Shown here: piece by piece, positions 5,252-14,141 of the stretch | Position numbering within the stretch: position 1 is the stretch's first letter | How the letters are laid out: each line of letters opens with the position of its first letter | Source of the DNA: an uncultured Candidatus Melainabacteria bacterium | GTDB taxonomy: Bacteria; Cyanobacteriota; Vampirovibrionia; Gastranaerophilales; Gastranaerophilaceae | NCBI GenBank assembly: GCA_934773085.1 | Contig: CAKVMU010000019.1 | Location: 1 to 14,141, forward strand | DNA length: 14,141 nucleotides | Direction: 5' to 3' | The notes under the pieces: model-generated | Databases searched by the model: none | The model's input: only the letters and a program-made list of their open reading frames with translations | Told to the model about the DNA's origin: nothing | Made by a program: the position numbers and the translations under genes

Positions 5252-5497
5252 ATGGAAGAAGTAAAAACAATTTCTGATTTAGCACAATTGGGTGCAGGTA
5301 TTGCAATGGGTTTTGGTGCAATTGGTGCCGGTCTTGGTATTGGTGTTGCAACAAAAGGTTTGATGGATGCAATTTCAAGACAACCTGAAATCGCTGGTAA
5401 AGCTGTTGGTTTCTTCTTGGTTGGTGCTGCTCTTGCAGAAGCTTGTGCTATTTACGCATTGGTTATTGGTATGAAATTATCCGGCATGATGGGCTAG
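5252..5497 (+). CDS. atpE: F0F1 ATP synthase subunit c
   Basis: This is the 81-residue hairpin protein that oligomerises into the rotating c-ring. Two helices (about 10-40 and 50-78) are joined by the polar loop RQPE at 43-46. The ion-binding carboxylate is Glu63 in AALAEACAIY. Aligning on RQP and Glu63, the Na+-coordinating positions are not conserved: the helix-1 Gln is Ile30, and the Ser and Thr after the Glu are Ala64 and Cys65. The ring is therefore predicted to carry H+. The strong AAGGAG (5239-5244) seven bases before the ATG suits the many copies needed per complex. The gene sits between a long leader-like gap and atpF'. Confidence 0.97.
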   Translation: MEEVKTISDLAQLGAGIAMGFGAIGAGLGIGVATKGLMDAISRQPEIAGKAVGFFLVGAALAEACAIYALVIGMKLSGMMG

Positions 5498-5513
5498 AGG
5501 TAAATAATATAAA

Positions 5514-5987
5514 ATGGAATTTAATGGTACATTTTTAGCTACAATAGTAACATTTATAGTGTTTGTCTGTTTGATGAACAAGATTTTGTATGCGCCTGTC
5601 CTTAATATAATGGAAGAGCGTAAACGTGTTATTGACGGGAATTATCAGACTGCTTCCGATAATGATACTAAGTCTGAAGAGCTTGCAAATCAAAAAGAAG
5701 CAAAGCTTGATGAAGCTAAGAATGATGCAAGAGGTAAATATGTTGATGCTCTGAATGATTTTAAATCAAAAAGAGCAGATTTGGTGAATGATGCACAGAG
5801 CGTTGCACATGAAGAGCTTGAGCGTTCACGTGCGGCTCTCGAAAATTTATCAAACGAAGCAAAGCAAGGGTTGAAAAACCGTATGACGGAATTAGCAAAC
5901 GATATAACTGAAAAAGTTTTAGGCTACAGAAGCGAAATTAACGGGTTTGACAATGACGTTGTGGACAGGGTCTTATGGAGGGAATAG
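5514..5987 (+). CDS. atpF': F0F1 ATP synthase subunit b'
   Basis: One of two different b-type stator subunits. It has 157 residues with one N-terminal membrane helix (about 6-24) and then a long charged helix (about 30-140) rich in Glu, Lys, Asp and Ala, which should form a right-handed coiled coil with b to link subunit a to delta. The first-position b-type gene after atpE, with the short N-terminus before the helix, matches b' (also called atpG in cyanobacteria). It starts 17 bases after the atpE stop and ends 6 bases before atpF. A GGAGGG inside its last codons serves as ribosome site for atpF. The assignment of b' versus b rests on gene order and N-terminal length. Confidence 0.88.
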   Translation: MEFNGTFLATIVTFIVFVCLMNKILYAPVLNIMEERKRVIDGNYQTASDNDTKSEELANQKEAKLDEAKNDARGKYVDALNDFKSKRADLVNDAQSVAHEELERSRAALENLSNEAKQGLKNRMTELANDITEKVLGYRSEINGFDNDVVDRVLWRE

Positions 5988-5993
5988 TTCAGA

Positions 5994-6529
5994 ATGTTAG
6001 CTAGTTTTTTTCAAGCAATAGGTAATTTTATTGCATATACAAACGGGCTGTATTTCTTCAAGACCAACCTGTTTAACTTTATTATCTTTGCAGGCATAAT
6101 TATTTTTCTGTTTTATAAATTAAATGTAACTTCAAAACTGGAGCAGGCAAAGGACTCTGTAAAAGAAACTATAGAAGAATCAGAAACCGCCAAAGAAGAG
6201 TCTGAATCACGTTTGAACGGTATAGAAGAGAGTCTTTCTCATATTGGGGACGAAATTGATGAGATTTTGAAAAAATCAGAAGATAATGCTCAGTTGGTTG
6301 GTGCAAAAATCCTTCTAGATGCTCAAAAAGCTTGTGATGTGATTCGTGACAACACAGAAAAATCAATCGAAAACAAAACTTTATTGTTAAAGAATGATTT
6401 AATGCAACGAGCTGCAAAGGCTTCTGTTGAAGTTGCAAAAGCGCATATTCTGGATGAACTAAACAATAATCAGGAGTTACATGACAGACTTATTGATGAA
6501 AGTATTGAAGCAATAGAAGGGGTTCAATT

Positions 6530-6533
<4 letters not shown>
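5994..6533 (+). CDS. atpF: F0F1 ATP synthase subunit b
   Basis: The second b-type stator subunit, 179 residues. A longer N-terminal segment with hydrophobic and aromatic residues (1-24) leads into the membrane helix at about 25-42. An extended Glu/Lys-rich helical domain then runs to the C-terminus (about 45-175). It is expected to pair with b' as a heterodimer, as in cyanobacteria and chloroplasts. Its stop overlaps the start of atpH as ATGA, so the two are probably translationally coupled. Sequence identity to other b subunits is low by nature; the identification rests on topology and position. Confidence 0.92.
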
Positions 6534-8598
<2,065 letters not shown>

Positions 8599-8606
8599 AT
8601 TGAGAA

Positions 8607-8638
8607 ACTCAGAAGTCGTAATATTGCGACTTCTGAGT
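8607..8638 (+). other. Perfect 12-bp hairpin between atpA and atpG
   Basis: ACTCAGAAGTCG (8607-8618) and CGACTTCTGAGT (8627-8638) form a perfect 12-bp stem with an 8-base loop, nine bases after the atpA stop and 20 bases before the atpG start. No T-run follows, so it is not a standard terminator. It is better explained as an mRNA processing or stability element separating the three-copy alpha subunit from the single-copy gamma subunit. Confidence 0.7.
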
Positions 8639-8658
8639 AATGTATTTAGGAATATAAA

Positions 8659-9564
8659 ATGCCAAACTTAAAAGATATTAAAAGCAGAATATCCAGTGTT
8701 CAGAACACAAAAAAAATAACAAAAGCTATGAAAATGGTAGCGGCTGCTAAGGTCAAAAAAGCTGAAAATACCGTAAAAGCAGCAAGACCGTTTTCTGATG
8801 AACTTTTGCAACTTTTCAGAAAACTTGCGGCAACTGTGGATGAGTTTTCAGTTGCGGGGTTGAAAGTTGAGAGAGCGTTGGATAATTATCCGGAACTCTT
8901 GAAAAGAAGAGATGTTCGTGTGGAAGGTTTGCTTGTTATTACTTCTAACAAAGGTTTGGCAGGTGCTTATAATGCAAATATTATTAAAACAGCATTAAAA
9001 CGTATAAAAGAAAATTCAGAAAAAGGTATAGGTACGGTTGTTTATCCTGTCGGGCAAAAGGCAATTTCTACATTTAAACATAAAGCAGGCAACTTTGAGT
9101 TGCGTGACGGTTATATGGGAATCGCAAACTCTCCGACTGCAACAGGGGCAAGTCTTGTTGCTGAAGATATTGCTGATGATTTTGTTTCCGGAAAAATTGA
9201 CAAGATTGATATTATAACAACTCATTTCAACAATATGATGTCATATAATATTGTCGATTGGGAAATTTTACCTGTGAAAGTTGAGAAAGCTGATGCGCAT
9301 GAATTGGACCCTGTAATGGAATTCGAACCGTCTGCAAAAGCCGTTTTGCAACAACTTGTACCGATGTATATTACAAATTCAATTTATCAGGCGTTGTTAG
9401 AAGCAAATGCCAGTGAACTTGCTTCAAGAATGACTGCGATGTCAGCAGCTTCTAATAATGCTGAAGAGATGATTACTACGCTTACTATCGACTATAACAA
9501 GGCTCGACAAGCTGCGATTACTCAGGAATTGGTTGAGATTGTTTCCGGAGCTTCGGCTATATAG
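8659..9564 (+). CDS. atpG: F0F1 ATP synthase subunit gamma
   Basis: Subunit gamma is the central rotating shaft. It has 301 residues, with the N-terminal coiled-coil helix opening PNLKDIKSRISSVQNTKKIT and a C-terminal helix containing EANASELASRMTAMSAASNNA, both family signatures. The Rossmann-like middle domain includes LLVITSNKGLAGAYN. Between SYNIVDWEILPV and the C-terminal helix there is only a short link. The roughly 35-residue insertion that photosynthetic cyanobacteria and chloroplasts carry in this region is absent. The gene ends the operon; the beta and epsilon genes do not follow. Its last eight bases overlap the convergent gene at 9557. Confidence 0.96.
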   Translation: MPNLKDIKSRISSVQNTKKITKAMKMVAAAKVKKAENTVKAARPFSDELLQLFRKLAATVDEFSVAGLKVERALDNYPELLKRRDVRVEGLLVITSNKGLAGAYNANIIKTALKRIKENSEKGIGTVVYPVGQKAISTFKHKAGNFELRDGYMGIANSPTATGASLVAEDIADDFVSGKIDKIDIITTHFNNMMSYNIVDWEILPVKVEKADAHELDPVMEFEPSAKAVLQQLVPMYITNSIYQALLEANASELASRMTAMSAASNNAEEMITTLTIDYNKARQAAITQELVEIVSGASAI

Positions 9565-9949
9565 GAAATTCTTTCCTGTTGTGTTTTATTTCGGTTGCGT
9601 TAAATTGTTTGAGAACTTGCTCTTCTCTTTTGACCGCAAGCGGAGCTGTTGCGACTGTTGCTGCAAGAACACTTGCTATACCAACCAAAACCCCGATTCC
9701 GTTTCTGTATATTTTGCTTAAATTCTTTGCAAGAATATTTGCAATGCTACAACTTGCAATCGCTGTACCGGTGATAACTCCGGCTGTAATTAATCCTGAA
9801 TTAGAGTCGTTATTCTTGTATTGTTTGCAGAATTCGTCAGCTTTATTTTCCGGTACTTTAAAGAAACGTGTCGGACATTTTGGTGAATTCACTGTCACTT
9901 CAACACAGTTATTATCAAGCTTTTTGCCAATTTCTACACTTAGTCCCAT
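9557..9949 (-). CDS. Small two-helix membrane protein, unknown function
   Basis: A 130-residue protein I do not recognise. A soluble N-terminal part (1-50) with three cysteines (15, 25 and 41) and a beta-like stretch CVEVTVNSP precedes two hydrophobic segments at about 52-74 and 84-104. The segments are joined by a short basic loop, and a charged C-terminal tail (107-130) follows. The hairpin is Gly/Ala-rich. A strong AAAGGAG (9963-9957) seven bases before the ATG supports it as a real gene. It converges on atpG with an 8-base stop overlap and is divergent from the next gene. There is no signal peptide, so both ends are probably cytoplasmic. Confidence 0.75.
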   Translation of the reverse strand: MGLSVEIGKKLDNNCVEVTVNSPKCPTRFFKVPENKADEFCKQYKNNDSNSGLITAGVITGTAIASCSIANILAKNLSKIYRNGIGVLVGIASVLAATVATAPLAVKREEQVLKQFNATEIKHNRKEFPI

Positions 9950-10056
9950 GGAATGACTCCTTTAGTTTCTATAAAACGGCACAACTTTATAAATTGACTA
10001 ATTATTCAACTATGTTTACAAATGTTAATAAAAGAAGAAAAGTAAACAATAATAGA

Positions 10057-10085
10057 TTGCAAAATTTTGTTTCGTGGGTTAAAAT
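10057..10085 (+). promoter_or_regulatory. Candidate promoter of the 10097 gene
   Basis: TTGCAA (10057-10062), a 17-base spacer and TAAAAT (10080-10085) make a good sigma70-type promoter. The predicted transcription start near 10092 lies only about five bases before the first ATG (10097), so the message would have a very short leader. Confidence 0.5.
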
Positions 10086-10096
10086 TCGATATTATT

Positions 10097-10828
10097 ATGG
10101 TAAGTATGTTCAGTAATATCCCTACGTATAGTTTTGTACAAGATACATCTAAGTATAAATTTTTAGAAAAAGTTGATACATCTCCAGCATTTCCCGATAA
10201 TTCAACCCAACAAAGTGCTAAAAAATATATGCTCAGAAGAAGTCGTATGCAAAGAAAAGCTTCTAATGAAGACAAACTGAAGGCTGCGATTGGTTCGTTA
10301 ATCGGAACTGCGATTCCTCTTATTATGATGATGAAAAAACAAGGGTTAAAAAATCCTTTCAAAGTCAAATATGAATTGGGCGATATGTTATTGCTATCTG
10401 CAACACCGATTGTAGGAGGGGTTGTTGCGGGTATGATTGGTAATGATTCGAAAACTAATTCAGCAAAAGCTCAAGAAGGAGTTTTTCAGTTCTTAAACGC
10501 AGCTGTTCCAACATGGTTAACTGGTGGGGTGTTAAAATTATGCGAGACAAGCAAGAATTTCAACAATGCGCCCGCCAAAATCTTTTCCATGATGGGAAGT
10601 ATATTAATCGGTATGTTTGGTGCTGCAGCATTGTCAAACGTAATTTGTGACCCGAAAGATAAGTATCCGGACAGACAGCTTTCTTTGAGAGATTCAATTG
10701 CAAACTTGGATGATATGGTCGGGATGTTGGTATTGGCAAAATTTCCGTTGGCTGATAAATTGCATATCGAAAAAATCTTACCGTTTATATATTCTTATTG
10801 CGGTTACAGAGCAGGAAAAAGTAACTAG
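10097..10828 (+). CDS. Multi-pass membrane protein, unknown function
   Basis: A 243-residue protein of no family I can name. A polar N-terminus (1-60), rich in Lys/Arg around KKYMLRRSRMQRK (42-54), is followed by hydrophobic segments at about 62-79, 95-115, 128-148 and 163-183. The polar linker CDPKDKYPDRQLSLRDS (184-200) leads into an amphipathic C-terminal region (201-243). Start choice is uncertain: ATG 10097 and ATG 10106 are both close to the predicted transcription start, and neither has a strong ribosome site. An upstream TTG at 10067 falls inside the promoter and is rejected. It ends two bases before a bidirectional terminator. The charged linker and four-segment layout suggest a lineage-specific inner-membrane protein. 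Confidence 0.75.
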   Translation: MVSMFSNIPTYSFVQDTSKYKFLEKVDTSPAFPDNSTQQSAKKYMLRRSRMQRKASNEDKLKAAIGSLIGTAIPLIMMMKKQGLKNPFKVKYELGDMLLLSATPIVGGVVAGMIGNDSKTNSAKAQEGVFQFLNAAVPTWLTGGVLKLCETSKNFNNAPAKIFSMMGSILIGMFGAAALSNVICDPKDKYPDRQLSLRDSIANLDDMVGMLVLAKFPLADKLHIEKILPFIYSYCGYRAGKSN

Positions 10829-10830
10829 AA

Positions 10831-10861
10831 AAAAAGGCTTCGGTTTAACCGAAGCCTTTTT
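10831..10861. terminator. Bidirectional intrinsic terminator
   Basis: GGCTTCGG (10836-10843) pairs with CCGAAGCC (10849-10856) around TTTAA. An A-run precedes and a T-run follows, so each strand has the U-tract needed. It sits between the convergent 10097 gene and gatA and should terminate both. Confidence 0.9.
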
Positions 10862-10867
10862 CTATTA

Positions 10868-12331
10868 TTATATGTTAGCCAATTGTTTGTAATAATCGTG
10901 CTCTTGCTCGAACTTATATGCGAAGTTAAACAGTTTAGCTTCTGTAAGCTGAGGTGACATTATTTGTAAACCGATTGGCATTCCGTCAGAATCAAATCCT
11001 GCAGGAACAGAAATCGCAGGAATACCTGCTAAATTAGCAGAGATTGTTGCAATATCTGTCAAGTACATTGCAAGTGGATCTTCTGTTCTTGCGCCCAAAT
11101 CAAAAGCTGTGTTAGGGCAAGTTGGTGAAATCAATACATCAACTTGTTCGAACGCTTTTAAGAAGTCGTTTGTAACAACTCTTCTCATTTGCTGAGCTTT
11201 TTTATAATAAGCATCATAGTAACCAGATGATAAAGCGTATGTTCCAAGCATTATACGACGTTTAACTTCCGGTCCGAAGCCTTCTGCTCTCGTTTTGCAA
11301 TACATTTCGAGAAGATTTTTAGCATCTGGAGTTCTGTAGCCGTATTTTACACCGTCAAATCTTGCTAAGTTTGAGCTGCATTCAGCAGTAGCCAAGATGT
11401 AGTAAATACCGATTGAGTGTTTAAGGTTTGGCAAAGAAATTTCAACGACTTCAGCTCCCAATGCTTTGTATGTTTCAATAGCGCTTTTCATTGCTTTTTC
11501 AACATCCGGAGTTAAACCTTCTGAAATCAATTCTTTTACAACACCGATTTTCTTTCCTTTGATATCAGAAGCAAGTGTGCTTCTATAGTTTTCAACAGGA
11601 AGTTTCAATGATGTTGAATCGTGTGGGTCGTGTCCTGAAATAACTTCTAATAATGCAGCCGCATCTTCAACAGTTCTTGCGAACGGACCGATTTGGTCAA
11701 GAGAAGAAGCGAATGCGATTAGACCATATCTTGAAACTTTGCCGTAAGTTGGTTTCATACCTACAATACCGCAGAAGCTTGCAGGAAGTCTGATACTTCC
11801 GCCTGTGTCGGAACCCAATGCCAATGTTGCTTCGCATGATGCAACAGAAGCTGCTGAACCACCTGAAGAACCGCCCGGAACTTTGTTCAAATTCCAAGGG
11901 TTGTGAACTTTTTTAAACGCAGAGTTTTCGTTGGAAGAACCCATTGCAAATTCGTCTAAGTTTGCTTTACCAACGATTGGAACCAAGTTCTCCAAAAGTT
12001 TTTGTGTAACTGTTGCGTTATAAGGAGATACGAAGTTCTCCAAAATTTTACTTGATGCGGTTGTTTTAGAACCGACAAGGTTCATATTATCTTTTAATGC
12101 TAGAGGAACACCTGCAAGAAGCGGTAATTCTTCTCCTCTGGCAACTTTTTCATCAACTTTTTTTGCTGTTTCAATAGCGGTATCTTCTGTCAAAGAATTG
12201 AATGCACCAAGCTTTTCATCAAGAGATTTAATTCTGTCTAATGATGCTTGAGTTAGTTCAACCGCAGAAACTTCTTTATTCTGAATTGCTTTGCTTTGTT
12301 CAATAGCACTCTTTTTCAATAGTTCTAGCAT
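10868..12331 (-). CDS. gatA: Asp-tRNA(Asn)/Glu-tRNA(Gln) amidotransferase subunit A
   Basis: GatA is the glutaminase subunit of GatCAB. It releases ammonia from glutamine so that GatB can convert Glu-tRNA(Gln), or Asp-tRNA(Asn), to the amide form. Its presence means that Gln- and/or Asn-tRNA is made by the indirect route. The 487 residues match the family length. The amidase signature is intact: Lys80 (ALKDN), the Gly/Ser-rich PGGSSGGSAA loop (152-161) with cis-Ser155, and the nucleophile Ser179 in GSDTGGSIRLPA. GGGAG seven bases before the ATG marks the start. gatB and gatC are not adjacent, so the complex is encoded at scattered loci. It has its own promoter downstream of the sugar transferase gene. 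Confidence 0.97.
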   Translation of the reverse strand: MLELLKKSAIEQSKAIQNKEVSAVELTQASLDRIKSLDEKLGAFNSLTEDTAIETAKKVDEKVARGEELPLLAGVPLALKDNMNLVGSKTTASSKILENFVSPYNATVTQKLLENLVPIVGKANLDEFAMGSSNENSAFKKVHNPWNLNKVPGGSSGGSAASVASCEATLALGSDTGGSIRLPASFCGIVGMKPTYGKVSRYGLIAFASSLDQIGPFARTVEDAAALLEVISGHDPHDSTSLKLPVENYRSTLASDIKGKKIGVVKELISEGLTPDVEKAMKSAIETYKALGAEVVEISLPNLKHSIGIYYILATAECSSNLARFDGVKYGYRTPDAKNLLEMYCKTRAEGFGPEVKRRIMLGTYALSSGYYDAYYKKAQQMRRVVTNDFLKAFEQVDVLISPTCPNTAFDLGARTEDPLAMYLTDIATISANLAGIPAISVPAGFDSDGMPIGLQIMSPQLTEAKLFNFAYKFEQEHDYYKQLANI

Positions 12332-12355
12332 AACTTTTCTCCCTTGTTGATTTTA

Positions 12356-12384
12356 ATTATACCAGAAACATGAATCGTAGTTAA
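12356..12384 (-). promoter_or_regulatory. gatA promoter with extended -10
   Basis: On the minus strand TTAACT (12384-12379) is followed after 17 bases by a perfect TATAAT (12361-12356) with TG one base upstream (extended -10). The -35 box begins just after the sugar transferase stop codon, so gatA has an independent promoter. Confidence 0.7.
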
Positions 12385-12386
12385 TT

Positions 12387-13730
12387 TTATTTACATTTGC
12401 CGCTAAGAACTTTTGCGAGATATCTTACAAAAATTGAAACTTCCCACGCTAAGGTTCTGTGTTTTACATAGTATAAGTCATATCCCAGTCTTTCTTCCGG
12501 AATGCAATCGATAGAATTAATCTGTTGCCATCCTGTCCAACCCGGACGAACCCAGTTCCTGCATTCCCAGAATGGTATGTTTTCACGGTTTTCTTCAAAT
12601 ACTTCTTCTCTTACCGGACGAGGTCCGATTATGCTCATTTCGCCTTTAAGAATGTTGAACATTTGAGGAATATCATCGATGTGGAACTTACGAATGAGTT
12701 TGCAGAACGGCATTATTCTTTTGTCGTTGTTTTCTATTTCTATTAAATCGTCATCAAAACCTTCATCTACTTTGTCTTGATACATCGTTCTGAATTTAAT
12801 CATCTTAAATGGTCTGCCAAATTTACCGATTCTTGTTTGAGTAAAGAAAATCGGTCCGAAGTCGGATAGCTTGATTCCGACAGCCGCAATGAGCGTAATT
12901 GGCAATGTAATGATTAATATTAATAATGCTGAAATAATGTCCAATACTCTTTTTATGTAAGAATACAAGAAATATTTTGGTCTTACATAATCATAGAATA
13001 ACCAGTTAACAGCCATTTTTGATGTGAAAAGCTTTTGTGTGATATGTGCGTAGAAAGTTGGCATCCTCCAGACTTTGACGCCGAGTGGAATACCTTTTGC
13101 CAAATCGGTTAAAATGTTTGAGTCCATTCTTGATTTGACGGCAATTATCACTGTATTAACGTTATTGTCTTTGATAACAGCTTCTGTATCGCATGTTAAT
13201 CCCAAGATAGGAATCGTAGAATCTTCTTCTTCAATTCTGTTCATATTATCGTCCAAGAATCCGACAACTCTCATTCCGAGTTCCGGTCTTGAGTGAATTT
13301 CTTCTGCAATGAGTTTTCCGTCTTGACCCGCACCGACAATTAATATGTTATTTGTTTTCTTAAACATTTTTTTGCAAACGTAATATACAGCACGAACAAA
13401 AAGAGCCAAAGATAAAATTATTGCGATATTAATCAAAATTAAATTTGCCCAAAACCCCTTAACGATAGGAGTTGTAATGATTCCGGCTATGAAGAACGCA
13501 ACGAAGGTTCCTTCAAACAGAATCCATAGACGTTTCAAAACAGATTTGTGGGTTTTGTAAAGCCCTTTTATTGCTAATGTTCCGATTGTTACAATAAGAA
13601 ATATTGCAGTTACAGCAAACAAAGATGTGTATGTTGGCACAACCAATGAAAAACACAACAATGTGGAAATTCCGATGATGATTGCATCAGTAAAAGCCAA
13701 CACACAAACAGATTTAGGTAATAATGTCAT
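12387..13730 (-). CDS. Polyprenyl-phosphate sugar-1-phosphate transferase
   Basis: A WbaP/WcaJ-type monotopic phosphoglycosyl transferase. It moves a sugar-1-phosphate from a nucleotide sugar to undecaprenyl phosphate in the inner membrane, the first step of exopolysaccharide, capsule or O-antigen synthesis. It has 447 residues with four N-terminal membrane helices (about 8-30, 36-56, 70-90 and 95-117). A CoA-binding-like Rossmann domain with GAGQDG (133-138) follows, then a re-entrant/membrane segment at 262-286 and the catalytic domain with KFRTM (312-316), IDDIPQM (351-357) and GPRP (369-372). The catalytic acidic pair reads Asp352-Asp353 where the family usually has Asp-Glu. AGGAG precedes the ATG. 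The upstream rmlA gene points to a rhamnose-containing or dTDP-sugar glycan; the sugar substrate cannot be read from sequence. Confidence 0.9.
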   Translation of the reverse strand: MTLLPKSVCVLAFTDAIIIGISTLLCFSLVVPTYTSLFAVTAIFLIVTIGTLAIKGLYKTHKSVLKRLWILFEGTFVAFFIAGIITTPIVKGFWANLILINIAIILSLALFVRAVYYVCKKMFKKTNNILIVGAGQDGKLIAEEIHSRPELGMRVVGFLDDNMNRIEEEDSTIPILGLTCDTEAVIKDNNVNTVIIAVKSRMDSNILTDLAKGIPLGVKVWRMPTFYAHITQKLFTSKMAVNWLFYDYVRPKYFLYSYIKRVLDIISALLILIITLPITLIAAVGIKLSDFGPIFFTQTRIGKFGRPFKMIKFRTMYQDKVDEGFDDDLIEIENNDKRIMPFCKLIRKFHIDDIPQMFNILKGEMSIIGPRPVREEVFEENRENIPFWECRNWVRPGWTGWQQINSIDCIPEERLGYDLYYVKHRTLAWEVSIFVRYLAKVLSGKCK

Positions 13731-13769
13731 ACAAGCTCCTATTCAAATTGGATGTGAATACCCATTTCT

Positions 13770-13798
13770 ATTATATCATATTTCAGCGCAAATTTGAA
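13770..13798 (-). promoter_or_regulatory. Promoter of the sugar transferase gene
   Basis: On the minus strand TTCAAA (13798-13793) is followed after 17 bases by a perfect TATAAT (13775-13770) with TG one base upstream. The -35 box lies within the last codons of rmlA, giving the sugar transferase gene a separate promoter even though the two genes are only 52 bases apart. Confidence 0.6.
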
Positions 13799-14141
13799 AC
13801 ATAATTATAATATTCGTTCTGTTTATAATTTTCTGTATTTTTATTAATTTTTTCTCTGTCTATGAAGCCCATTCTGTATCCGACTTCTTCCAAACACGCA
13901 ATTTTGATTCCCTGATTTTCCTCAATTGCATTCACATATTGACTTGCTTGCAATAGAGATTTGTGGGTTCCTGTGTCTATCCACGCAAAACCTCTTCCAA
14001 ACATTTCAACCTTTAATTTTTTTTGTTGAAGATAGATTTTATTCAAATCTGTAATCTCCAATTCCCCTCTTGCAGACGGTTTTAGTGATTTTGCATATTC
14101 AACAACTTTGTTATCATAGAAATACAAGCCTGTGACTGCGT
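13783..14141 (-). CDS. rmlA: Glucose-1-phosphate thymidylyltransferase, 3' part
   Basis: RmlA (RfbA) joins glucose-1-phosphate and dTTP to dTDP-glucose, the first step of dTDP-L-rhamnose synthesis. Only the last 119 residues are in the window; the frame stays open to base 14141 and continues beyond, since the family is about 290 residues. The visible part begins AVTGLYFYDN, includes SLKPSARGELEITDLN and then GRGFAWIDTGTHKSLLQAS, and ends with the usual YRMGFID segment. The Asp of WIDTGTH corresponds to a metal ligand of the active site. A TTG at 14127 is just an internal Leu codon, not a start. The C-terminal tail after GFIDREKI is Asn/Lys/Tyr-rich. Confidence 0.93.
   Translation of the reverse strand, partial: AVTGLYFYDNKVVEYAKSLKPSARGELEITDLNKIYLQQKKLKVEMFGRGFAWIDTGTHKSLLQASQYVNAIEENQGIKIACLEEVGYRMGFIDREKINKNTENYKQNEYYNYVSNLR

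Noticed and set aside
5252..5497. Na+-specific ATP synthase
   Set aside because: The helix-1 Gln and the Ser/Thr after the ion-binding Glu are absent.
8607..8638. Terminator ending the operon after atpA
   Set aside because: No T-run follows the stem and atpG continues in the same direction 20 bases later.
9563..9577. Short hairpin at the atpG stop (AGGAAA/TTTCCT) as terminator
   Set aside because: Only 6 AT-rich base pairs and no proper T-run; likely chance.
14112..14127. TTG at 14127 as the start of a 114-residue protein
   Set aside because: In-frame codons upstream to the window edge continue the RmlA match (AVTGLYF), so it is an internal Leu codon of a truncated gene.

Overview
The window is AT-rich, densely packed bacterial chromosome. 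Its centre is a seven-gene F0F1 ATP synthase cluster (4438-9564, + strand) in the order a, c, b', b, delta, alpha, gamma, with no beta or epsilon gene after gamma. Two b-type subunits, plus a cluster that stops at gamma, match the split atp arrangement of the cyanobacterial lineage. The gamma subunit lacks the extra segment found in photosynthetic cyanobacteria. Together with lineage-type small proteins, this suggests a non-photosynthetic cyanobacterial relative (Gastranaerophilales/Melainabacteria, class Vampirovibrionia). This placement is inference and was not tested by a search.

Layout. 3-1343 (-) is trkA, a cytosolic regulator of K+ uptake. 1344-1921 has no convincing gene; it is a patchwork of short tandem and inverted repeats, including a G-quadruplex-type motif and a pair of REP-like palindromes. 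1922-3227 is a small phage-like module: an S24 (LexA/CI-type) repressor on -, a promoter overlapped by an inverted-repeat operator, and two overlapping small + strand genes. One of these is cysteine-rich; the other resembles the C-terminal part of phage replication proteins. 3211-4308 (-) is ychF, whose end overlaps the module's last gene. The ATP synthase operon follows, transcribed divergently from ychF.

After the operon, 9557-9949 (-) and 10097-10828 (+) are two unrecognised membrane proteins, and a bidirectional terminator lies at 10831-10861. 10868-12331 (-) is gatA (indirect Asn/Gln-tRNA amidation). 12387-13730 (-) is a polyprenyl-phosphate sugar transferase starting surface glycan synthesis. 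13783-14141 (-) is the 3' part of rmlA (dTDP-glucose synthesis), cut by the window edge. The last two form a surface polysaccharide neighbourhood.

Most of the window is housekeeping. The accessory part is 1344-3227, where the repeat patchwork meets the repressor-controlled module. That module is the best candidate for something undescribed, though its function cannot be settled from sequence alone. No rRNA, tRNA, CRISPR array, transposase or integrase was recognised.
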